Shown: positions 9,658 through 20,200 of the stretch, in pieces | Position numbering within the stretch: position 1 is the first letter of the stretch | How the letters are laid out: every line of letters starts with the position of its first letter | Origin: Casuarina equisetifolia | Lineage: Eukaryota; Streptophyta; Magnoliopsida; Fagales; Casuarinaceae | DNA: 64,000 nt | Direction: 5' to 3' | Assembly: GCA_028551475.1 (NCBI GenBank) | Contig: CM052358.1 | Coordinates: 26,066,853-26,130,852 of the forward strand | Made by a program: the position numbers and the translations under genes | The notes under the pieces: model-generated | Databases searched by the model: none | What the model saw: only the letters and a program-made list of their open reading frames with translations | What the model was told of the DNA's origin: nothing

Positions 9658-11091
9658 TCAGTTCACTGTTGGTACAACACTGTTTCTTGAAATGGCCTCA
9701 ATCAACCCTCCAATTGAAGCAAATGAAGATCCCCCGTCCATTACAGCCTTCCTGCTCTTCCAACTCATGTCTTTCATCCTCCTTCTAATCTCACTGTCAC
9801 AATCCATCACAGATTTCACCGCTTTCTCAATCACCTCAGCCGTCACAAGCTCACCACCCGGCCTGTAATCCGATTTCAGCTCCACCGCCAATCCCAGATC
9901 CTGCACCATCTGAAAAGCACTGATTTGTTGTTCAGCATAAATCGGCCACACTGCAAAAGGCACGCCATGCCACAAGCTCTCCAAGATGGAGTTCCACCCA
10001 CAATGGGATACAAACCCGCCGACAGCTTTGTGTGCCAGGACTTCCACCTGTGGGGCCCATCCACATAGCATTCCAATTCGTCTCGTCCTTTCTAAGAATC
10101 CCGGCGGCAAGACCTCCTCGAGATTCCGAGAATCAAGCGGCGAGGCATGCTTATCTGTGGATGCCAAACGCATGGACCAGAGGAATCGGTGTCCACTCCG
10201 CTCAAGGCCAATCGCAATTTCTTTCAACTGCGGTGGACTGAAGCTCCCCCAACTCCCAAAGCACAAGAACACCACGGATGATGGAGGCTGATCGTCGAGC
10301 CACTTGCAAATCTTATCACGTTCGGTGTCATTTTCATCTGAAAATGTTTCACTAGTGAAGTGGATCAATGGTCCAACTCCGTAGACAGGGGGTATTCCAT
10401 CATCCAAAAGGGAGTCGAACGCATGGGATTCCAGTTCATAGAACGTATTTACCACAATACCTTGGGCCCCTTTAAGCCTTCTTCCATGGTTTAGCATAGA
10501 GATGTAGCCACCCTCTTTGTTGAACGCAAATGAAGGTAAAGCACTAGGGGGAACAGGGTTGACATAACTAGGTATGATTGACTCAGGATCCGATTGATTA
10601 AACTCGATACCAACCTGCGCATGCCGTGCTGGGAGGTTGAGCAAGAAACCAAGAAGGGCTGCACTGCAAGTGAAGAAGACGTAAGATGGAACGCCAAGGT
10701 CGTGTGCCACATCAATCATGGCGGTACAAAACATATCCACCACCAAGCCAGCAATTGGGATCGACTTGGAGAACAACCTGTTGACGATAGCTTCTTTTAT
10801 ATGAGATATGTGCCTCTCAATGTAATCGGTCAGATATTTTTCCGCAGACTGAAGGAGAAGCTCTTCTGGAGGAGGATCTGCTCGAGGAAGATGGATGAAA
10901 TTTATATGGGGATGAGAGGCCGCAATTGATAAAATGTATGCATCCAAGATGTGTTCAAAAGCTGACTTTATTATGAGAATGGTGATTGAGAAACGGTCAT
11001 CTTGATCAAGTGAACACCTTGCAAACTCTATTGTGGAGACTAGGTGACCCACTGCCGGAGTAGGGACGAACACCAACTCCAACGTGGACAT
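9658..11091 (-). CDS. UDP-glycosyltransferase, UGT71 group E-like, intact
   Basis: A 477-residue intronless frame of normal plant UGT length. The product transfers sugar from a UDP-sugar to a small acceptor such as a flavonoid, other phenolic or hormone in the cytosol. The N-terminal acceptor half has catalytic His16 (TPAVGHLVST) and the partner Asp119 (LVVDMFCTA). The C-terminal half holds the 44-residue PSPG donor box from Trp345 to Gln388, starting WAPQVEVLAHKAVGG, with HCGWNS at 363-368 and the closing Gln388 that often favours UDP-glucose. LCFGSWGSF (276-284) is the usual linker motif. Group E/UGT71 placement rests on overall resemblance (an opening LVFVPTPAVGHL and NFIHLPRADPP) and is less sure than the family. 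ATG at 11089-11091 is the first in-frame Met and gives the canonical N-terminus. The acceptor cannot be read from sequence. Confidence 0.95.
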   Translation of the reverse strand: MSTLELVFVPTPAVGHLVSTIEFARCSLDQDDRFSITILIIKSAFEHILDAYILSIAASHPHINFIHLPRADPPPEELLLQSAEKYLTDYIERHISHIKEAIVNRLFSKSIPIAGLVVDMFCTAMIDVAHDLGVPSYVFFTCSAALLGFLLNLPARHAQVGIEFNQSDPESIIPSYVNPVPPSALPSFAFNKEGGYISMLNHGRRLKGAQGIVVNTFYELESHAFDSLLDDGIPPVYGVGPLIHFTSETFSDENDTERDKICKWLDDQPPSSVVFLCFGSWGSFSPPQLKEIAIGLERSGHRFLWSMRLASTDKHASPLDSRNLEEVLPPGFLERTRRIGMLCGWAPQVEVLAHKAVGGFVSHCGWNSILESLWHGVPFAVWPIYAEQQISAFQMVQDLGLAVELKSDYRPGGELVTAEVIEKAVKSVMDCDSEIRRRMKDMSWKSRKAVMDGGSSFASIGGLIEAISRNSVVPTVN

Positions 11092-11156
11092 TTTGGATCA
11101 ACTTCTGGGGACGACGTGATGCCCTTTCAGACCACTTCCATATATGAATAATATAT

Positions 11157-11190
11157 TCAGAACCAGAACCAGAACCAGAACAAGAACAAT
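11157..11190. repeat. Short tandem repeat (AGAACC)n upstream of the UGT start
   Basis: About five hexamer units (agaacc, drifting to agaaca) lie 65-100 bases upstream of the UGT ATG, next to a TATA-like stretch (tatatattcatatatgg region, 11140-11156). It falls in the presumed promoter or 5' leader. Confidence 0.7.
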
Positions 11191-11407
11191 ATTCAATATT
11201 GTTTGGCAAATGGCCATGAGAAGGAAATGATATGTTTATCTTCATAACTTGTAATATGTGGTTAAGAGTCTTCGAGATGAGTCGTCGAATGCAGCTTTCA
11301 AAAGTACAACTATTTCTGGGGCAAGAAAGTGAAAGAGCAAGGCAAGAAAAAAGTTGTTTACCATTTGTCGTATATGTCACAAAGTCTTTCCAAATGGGTC
11401 CTACCTT

Positions 11408-11920
11408 TTCCTAGGAATCTCCTATAGTTTTGTTTTTATTCATATCGTGGTTGTCTTTTATTTTAAGGTAATTTTGTTCTATTTTTTGGGTTCTTTTGTT
11501 TTTGTTTTTCCACTATTCGACCAGTTTGAGTTTGTCTCAAATGAGATTTACTGCATTTTCAATTTACATATACTTTTAATTATAAACTCATTTGTTAGAT
11601 ATTTTTAATTAGTTCTCTAGTGTTTGTAACTATCTTTTAACTTTTATAGTTGTTAAATGTTATGTCAAGCCAAACAAGGGTGTGAAACCTTTTGACTGAA
11701 TTATGTTTTGCTTCATAACTCAACGGTGGTGGACTATAAGAAGTGCATGGCAAAGATGATAATTATATACAATGTGAATAGACTTTTAAGAAGAGTTTAT
11801 ATTGGTTTGACTTTTGAAAGATTGTCATAGAATTCTTAAAAAAGCATTATGTAATGTCTTTTATTAGAACCTTTTGGTTACTATTAGTATTTTTAGTAAA
11901 TGTTTCTCTCTTACAAGTGA
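11408..11920 (+). repeat. Dispersed repeat family R1, copy 2
   Basis: Matches copy 1 (8063-8735) and copy 3 (42398-43045) in block order: cctatagttttgttttt, acatatacttttaatta, tctctagtgtttgtaactat and tgtcatagaattctt. It lies just upstream of the UGT gene in the plus orientation. Confidence 0.55.
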
Positions 11921-12339
11921 CTTTACTTTGTTGTTACTTTTTAACAGGAGAACTATTATGAGTCAGCATAAAGTAAAACTTAAGACTACAAAAGTTTAAA
12001 ATGCTTAGCACAAAACATGGAATCAAAACCAAGGGGGAATCAATGCAACAACCACACCCATACATCCAAAACCATAATTTTTGTTTAATCTATTTCCTCC
12101 ATACACATTACATCATTAGTTAGAAGCACAAAATCGAGCAAACGATTCCATTATCATTTGGAGTACATATTTTCGCAATTACTTTTTTTCATAATCATTG
12201 CAATTATTACTCATTATATTACATAAATTTGTAACTTTTTCATCTTTGATATAAATTAAAGTTGTTTTTCTGAGAGACTGATAAAATCACAGCATGATTG
12301 AAACAAAGACTGGATAAGGCACAGCTTTTGCTTATCATG
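11921..12339. other. Gap, nothing recognised
   Basis: AT-rich DNA with no coding or structural signal that I can support. Confidence 0.5.
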
Positions 12340-13480
12340 TCAAGTTCTCCGGTAGGAGCCACCATGTCCTTAAGATGATAAGCTGCGCATAAAACGTGTT
12401 TCAATATTTTGACACCGCTGCAGCTGATGTGGGGTGGAGGTCTTGATCTGATAGTCATGTTTCTAAGACCCTAATGCATGATGGGCATGCGTGGTTACAT
12501 ATGTTCTCTGTCTTGACAAGCTTCATGAGGTCTTCACGGAATTTAGGCTATTTCACATGCTCATCATATATAACGTAGCATCCTTTTTGGAAGGGGGTGT
12601 CCGCGAGGGCACGCATCCATTCAAGTTATTTCTCTCTTCTTCTCTTTTAACAAACTCACGCGAATACTATTGGGCTTGGACTTCCATTTGAGCAACGTGG
12701 TGTATAGTCGAATGGCCTGCTTTAGCCGTTTGGCCTTAAAGAGCATGTAGAAATGGATGGAATCATTGAGATAGAGGAAGAATGTAAAATAGATGACTAT
12801 TTGATTTATGAATCCGTGGAAGCTTTGTCATTATTTGATGATGGGCTTCCGTTTTGTTCATATTAGTTATCTGCAAGTAATGATTACACCATTAATGTTG
12901 ATGAATCTAAACACTTTTATTCTAGTGAGTGTCTTGAATTATTAGGATAATTATATATATGTTAAATATTTGTTACCACATATACATAGCTTTTATTAAA
13001 GCCCAAAATCTTATTACTTAGACGAGTTTGAGCCTACTCTATAGAGGGAAAAATACAACGTTATCTAGAGGACACCTAATTAATCCCTATCAAAAGAATA
13101 AATAAAATGATCCCTCTCAAACATTAATAAAGAAAGAGGAAATCACTTACAACCAAACCAAAAGTTTTATAAAACATGCAACATGAGTGTATACATGCAA
13201 ATTTTCTCCATTTACTGTATGCAAACTATTGATATACCAATTTGTTTTCTCATTAATGGCATGAACCACTCTTGCATTTTAAAGTAGCCCACATGTCAAA
13301 TTTTATAAGACATTCAATGTTAACATAAAATAATTTTTTTTTTTTTACTATTCTTATCAAATTTTTAGTTCTCATTCTTTCTTTTTCATGCGAGCAATGA
13401 CATGCTTGAAACCAATAAATAGATCATTATTCTCTTATAGCTGACAACAACTATTCTTTGCCTCCATTTGAAAGTATTTC
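12340..13480 (+). repeat. Segmental repeat R2, copy 1 (partner 40206-41283)
   Basis: About 1.1 kb shared with 40206-41283 in the same orientation. The best conserved part (12340-12720) includes gctgcagctgatgtggggtg, a TATA-like catatataac (about 12565) and gggcttggacttccatttga. Identity falls off to the right but ordered blocks persist to about 13480 (agatcattattctcttatag). Neither copy carries a recognisable gene. The TATA-like box and a G-box-like gacgtgg in the second copy suggest duplicated promoter DNA. Confidence 0.7.
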
Positions 13481-13836
13481 ACATGCTTTTGTCATTTCCT
13501 CATCCCAACTCACTATTGATATGATAGCCAACTTACTGCCATATTATTTCAACAATAATTATCAAACTGGATGCTAGTGGTGGTGGCCTATCATTTCACT
13601 TTTAGGGGTTTGAAGTTTAGTTGTATTACATAAACTTGTTTCATCTCAATATTTATTATGACTTGTCTATCATATCTCTTGATCCATTTTTGTCATTAAG
13701 ATGATCCAATTGGATAGAAATAGGTTTTACAAAGTGCAAAAGATATTGTAAGATAAAACTTTTGAATATACACCATTAATGTTGGAGAAGGTTCAGCAAT
13801 ATGAGAGACAGAGAAAGTTCAGTATATGTGTGTGCA

Positions 13837-13886
<50 letters not shown>

Positions 13887-14263
13887 TTATTGTTTTATCC
13901 ATAATAATATTGTTCTTTTAGATGGAGACAACTGAAAACAAGAGTAGCAACATATTCACATATCCAGTAATGAGAAAGGTATCATCTTATAGAATGCATG
14001 GTCTTGTAAACAATTTGTTTGGTCAGACAAAAAAAAAAGAAAGAAAAGAAGACAAGACAAATACAAGAGAAAAAAAAAAATTAATGAAGAAGAAAGAAAG
14101 CGGGAACCCGTAGAGCATCAAATATCAAATTTGAAGAGCAGGAGTTTCGAATTGGGTATGAAACCAAGCATCAAAAGTAAAGAAAAAGTGTAAGTTACCC
14201 TACCCAAAAGGATGCTGCATGACTAGAATCTAAGTGGGGACGGACCAAGAATTATCTATTACC
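13481..14263. other. Gap downstream of the receptor kinase gene
   Basis: Presumed 3' flank of the minus-strand receptor kinase. It contains the TG/AG microsatellite listed separately and a lysine-rich 63-codon plus frame (13922-14113) that is low-complexity and not taken as a gene. Confidence 0.5.
13825..13879. repeat. Compound microsatellite (TG)n(AG)n
   Basis: An interrupted run of TG dinucleotides (13825-13853) passes directly into 13 AG units (to about 13879). Confidence 0.95.
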
Positions 14264-17200
14264 TCATCTTCCACCAGATAGTTCAGTGGCATCTTGGTTA
14301 TACACCGAATCCACTCCCCAGTCAAATCTTCGCTGCAGCCTCTCATGCTCTTGCCTGCGACTAACCTCGATACGCTGCCTTTCTTCCCACCTATCAGCCA
14401 GCCCTTCTCCTTCAAGCATTCGTACCACTTCAGACATTACTGGACGGTCCTCTGGCGATGATTGGGTACAAAGTAATGCAACTTGGATCATCATTTCCAC
14501 CTCCTTATTGTCATAGTTTTTATTTAGGTTAAGGTCTACAATGGCTTCCAGTCTCTTTTCCCTTTCTTGCTTCTTGACCTTCAGATGAAGATTAATACAG
14601 GACCCACAAATTAGCGGGTAAATTTTCAAAAACGAAAAAAAAAAAAAAGGTGTGCAACTCAAAGCTTAAGGACGATGAACTCAGAAGTACAGTAAGAATA
14701 GGATAAAAGGTTGTTCATTTAGTAAGGAGAATGAAGCCACTACATGCTATTTCTTTAGGATGGTTATCTTACATGGTCAAGCAATAAAACATCATCTTCC
14801 TCTTCCAAGCGTGAAAGGTCAATTGCCCTTTGACCAGTTACAACCTCTAAAAGCATGATTCCATAACCGAAAACATCAGTCCTTTCTGATGACTTCCCAG
14901 TGGACAGGTATTCAGGTGCTATGTGGCCTATGGTCCCACGAACTTGAGTTGTTACTGTAGTCTTTTTCACATCAACTAATTTGACCAGGCCAAAATCACC
15001 AACAACTGCTTCAAAATCTTCATCAAGTAACACATTTGCAGCCTTAACATCCCTATGAATAATTTTAGGATTGCAATGTTCATGAAGATACTGAAGGCCA
15101 CGAGCTGTGCCTAAAGCAATTCGTTTTCTTGTAGGCCAGTCTAAAATGGGTTCCCCAGGTTTAAGTTCTGCACCAGTGCTTGTGTCATTACCTTATCATC
15201 AGAAAGCAAAACCAGAACTGGATTCATAAAATCACAATAAGCTACACAAAGTGATTTACATCCAATAAGCCAATAGAGTACAGTAGTGCAATCAATGACA
15301 AAAGAGTTAAATGCTATCGAAATCCTGTGACATTTTTGCCTTTCAAGAATACACAATCATCAAATTCTGATTACCAACCACAAAATTCTTGACAATCAGC
15401 GGGGTGTAATTTAAAAAGTACTACAACTTTCATTACAAGACCTTTTAGCAATCAAAGTGAGTTCACTTAGCCAAGGTAGTTCGAAAAGTAACAGTGCATT
15501 ATGCCGTTCTACTAGAAGTTTATCAATTGGTTGTGTTTAGAAGTTTCACCATTCTACTAGACCTCCAACCAAATAAAAAAATCACCAATAAGTACATCTA
15601 AAATGTACATCCAGATTTTTCATCAAATGAGTAGCAAAAATAACATGTCAAAATTATGCCGTTCCATAAAAAGAATTTTAAATTTGGAAAACAAAAAAGG
15701 AAAAAATGAAAAGAAATCCAAATAGAAAGAAGCAAAGTGAGTATTAAACACCCTACTGTTAGAGTAGGTTAGTCAAAGGTGGCTCCTAGTTATGCCTTTC
15801 TTTTTATTTTCTAGTTTTATAAGTTTTTTTATGAATAATATAGCTAAGTAATATTATTTATATTTTGTATCATTATGTCATCACATATTTAGGCAGGTAG
15901 TGCACAAATTCTTAGATTTATCATTTTTGTGAGCTCAGCTATTAGTTGAAAGAAGTAGAAAATATGAGTCCCAAAGGTAAAAAATCGAGAAAATCCATAA
16001 CAACTTTGTAATATTATCCATGGTATTAAAGTCTTTTAAGGAACATCACTTCTGCATTTCAATTTAGTAAATTCTTCTCCCCATCTTAATTCTTTTAATT
16101 TCAAATCATTTGAGATCAACTCAAGCTACTTTGCATTAATATAAATACTTAATACACATCCATAAAAAAAGAAGTTGTGGATTACTTAATTTCTATTTAC
16201 TATAATGAAATTCAATAAAAGAATGTAATTTACCTTCATCAGCTTAAAAAGCTTCAATGATTTCTTAGTTTTGAATGTAAGACACACAGAGTTAGTCAGG
16301 GAATGACTTAAGCTCGCTACAGGCGACCTTAAGTAGATGGTGGCACAAAAGAACCAGTCAAGTGCCGTCCAACAACTGCTGATGCACAAAAGAGCCAAGT
16401 TTTGCATCCATTCTACCCATTAGTGTATATATGTGGGTGACACTTAGCATTCAGCCAATAACAAATCCATTCACGCATAAGACTTGGTAATTAATACCTC
16501 GTAGACGATAGGCAACGCTTAAGTTTTGCATGAAGGGATAGACTAAAAGGCGTTCTGTTGGCGTTGTGCAAAACCCAATCAGCCTTAACAGATTTCGGTG
16601 AACAGCTATGCTTATCATCTCAACTTCCCGATGGAAAGCAACATCGCCCCCAGGACTCTGATAATCAGTTAACCGTTTCACAGCAACTTTTGTATTATCA
16701 GAAAGAAGCCCTTTATAAACTTTTCCGAAACCTCCCTGTCCTAAAACATTTTTGTCACTGAAGTCATCAGTTGCTAGCTGTAATTCCCTCCACGCAAACC
16801 TTTTCAATTGACTAAATGCAATTCTTTGGTCAACTTCACCTACATAGTCATCATAGAAGTTAGAAATATCAAAGTGAAACTTCGAAAAGCAGATTCATAA
16901 GTTAAAGTTCAAATCAGATACCAATTCTATTCATTTGAGAAGAAGTACTACGGGACTTACGAAGAAAAAAAGCCTGGCACGGAGCAAATATATTGACTAG
17001 ATAAATAGAGAAATACATTAAAGACCAAACTAGACTAAATAAAGCTATCTAATGGACTAATCAATTACACAATTCAAACTGATTTGACTTTCAAAGAAAG
17101 AAAAGGACTTGTCCCTCTTACTCTCCTTAGTCTAAAATGAATTATAAGTAAATTATGAGTTACAAGTTGTATGATTGAGCCTATCTTTTGTCAATACCTA

Positions 17201-20200
17201 TGTTCTAACACTGTAATTAAGTGGTAGAAATTAAGACAAGATCAGAGAAAAATAAACCCCACCATTTCTCTTTTCTTATATCCGTTTCCTTTCCTTTCTT
17301 CTATCTCTTCTTTCCCTAGCTAGTACAGAAGCTTGTGCAATAATCTGAAACTTGTTGCGGAAGTGAAAGATTTCATCACCATGACTTTATTTAGATGGAC
17401 GGCGTTGCTAATGTCATCAGTCTCCTTGATGAGCACTGAAATGGTAACTTTATCCTGAAAACTAAATGATCCATGGAGTATTTGTATTGGTTGGGACGGT
17501 TGGCAGTGTGGCCAGGAGTTCCTCTAGAGATTGTTGACAATGTTGCTCCTGGTTATGTGATTATCATGATTGTCTAAGGCAGTATATCTGTGCTGATTTT
17601 TAGTATTGTCTAGTAGCCAACCATGAATCGTTATCCGGGATACAAAAATAGCTATTTGTTTGGTCGCAGATACACTTTATTCTTGAGCCAATACCTATCA
17701 AAAACAGATAAAGCCCAGTCCCCTCATCTAATCAAAATACACACAATCAGGCTCAAATAAGTAAATCAACTAGCTCATATGCACTCTTCTTCAACCAAGT
17801 CAAGCCCTGGGAAAATTGGTGGAAACAAAAAGAATCCAAACTCACATCCATAGCAGATCGGCTCTTGATCTAGTCGGTGTATTTGATTCTTGCTAGTGTT
17901 AGCCAATTGCAAGAGCTCGTTTTGTGACATTCTTAGTGGTTTTCTAGGGAATTTTGACAGTTCGAGTTATTGGCAAGTTTTTCTCATGTCTTTTTTTATT
18001 GGTTTTTAACCGGTTTTGACCATTAACTTGATGTTCTGATGATATTGTGATTATTGATTTGCTAACTCAACCAAAGGTTCAAGAAAAACACAGAGACAAC
18101 CTTGGCATTGAAATATCTAAGTCTGAAGCATGTATTAACCTCCTCTCTAATATGTACTTGATCTGTTAGGTGAAACTAGCCTAGTAGGCATAGAACTTCT
18201 TGATATTCAAAGAAATTTAAATTAGAAACTTTTGGAAGACATAGCATAGTTATTTTAATATTCCCAATAGATATAGTTAACTTGCTCAAAACGTGAGTTA
18301 TCCGACAACTACCATGTCTTGTACAATGAATGTAGAAAATTAATTCTTCACATCTCCAAGAGACTCACATTTTGCTGTTGTTACACATATTTTTCATTAT
18401 TAATCTAGTTCCTAATCTCAATCTCTTGTATGAGAAAAATCAAGAATTTCAAAGTAAATGTAGCTATTCTTGGGGGTTGATTTAGTCATATAGAGCAAAA
18501 GCAGAATGTGATAGCACGATTGTGTATAGAAGTAGAGTTTAGAGAAATGAAGTAACATAGCTATAATATTTACTCTAGGAGATCATTCTTCCAAGTCTAA
18601 TGGTTTTTTATCATGTTGAGATTGGTGGAACAATTAGGTTAAAAAGATATAATTGTAATATCTTACTATAAGCAAGGGCATCTATATAATTATAGAACTA
18701 GGGTTTTCCTTTATAAATAGAGAAACTATAGGGGAACCTAATGAGTAAACTATTTTATTGAGAAAGCCTCCTTAGAGGGGTTGGCTAGTTGTTTGAGAGA
18801 GTTCCTTTAAGGAATTAGTTGTAGAGTCCTATGGGTTTGTAATGAGCATTTCATGAATACTAGATAATGAAAGAGTTCTATAAGATTTTGCCTGCTTAGT
18901 GTGACAAAAAGTAAAGGAAAACCTATAAGAAGAAACTATGGAAAACTTAGGACATTTTGTTGGTCTTAACCTTCTTAAATTTGCTCGCCAGGCTATATAT
19001 GTTTATGCTATCATGTGTTTGATCTATATGTAAGTATTGTTGTAGTTTGATGAATCCTTCAACATATTGTTTTGTAAGAATCAAGTTGCTTTGTGCAACT
19101 TATCTCTATTAATATGTTTCATGGAGAGACTACACATATTGAAATTTAGTAGCAATTTACTAGGAAAATGATAACGAAAATGCAGATTATCTATGGTATT
19201 CATGAAGTGGGAAACTACTTTTTGTTGTGTTTATCAATTCCCTATGTCATAATACATTAGAAGTCATTTATTCCAAACTTGAGTTACATGATACATGTAC
19301 TACAACTTGAAAAGGAATTAGAAAGATAAAGGAAAGGTGTCCCAATTCTTGAATAAGTGTAATGTCTCTATAACGTTTATTTTTGTTCTAGTGATGCCTA
19401 TAAGATGTGTGTATTCTAAAATGATGCAATTCATCCTATGAATATTAATGGATAACGAGGACCAAGATGTTAGATGAGCCTTCTTTTTCAAATATCTAGG
19501 GAATGTTACTACTATATTTACTCCCTTTGACAACTTTACTGTTTTTTGACATAAATTGTCATGCAAGAAAGATAGGCAAGTATCCAGGAGAACATTCTAT
19601 TTCAGTTTTCTCACATCATCATTTTTACAACTTTCTTATCGATGGAACCCTGCTACTATATTTATTCCCCTTCACAACTTTAGTGTTTTTTTGACAGAAA
19701 AAATCATGCAAGAAAGATAGACTAGTATTTGAGAGAAAATCCTATTTCAGTTTTTTCACATCATCATTTTTACAACCTTCTTATTAAATTTTGAACGTGA
19801 TGCCATATGCCCAATAAGCTTTTCAATAATTCAAGTGAACACTATAGAATCTAACGCTATGTTAAATGGTTTTAACATAATGATATGTCATAGAAAAAGA
19901 GTTAACATGATTGCATTATTATATTGAAACTAAAATTTTGAGTTGTTTATGCTTTCACGGATAATGCACAAAGAAAACAATTAGAATGAACATTGTAACT
20001 GAGAATATTAATTGCAGGCATTTTATCATGACAGGCAGAAAGAAAAACAAACCTTGAACATCTACAAAAACTTCACCCTTATTGCTTTTGTATCCACGCT
20101 TATACAAAATTAACAACAAGCCACCAAGAAGAAGAATAACAATACATCCCACACCAACTCCAATAATAAGCCCAATCTTTGGATTACTCGAAGCACCTAT

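Noticed and set aside
9876-11380. Several frames of 66-124 codons on both strands across the UGT gene
   Set aside because: Shadows of the intact 477-codon UGT frame or its upstream flank.
12240-12458. Minus frame similar to one at 40185-40424
   Set aside because: Similarity is explained by the R2 duplication; no family, and the ends differ between the copies.
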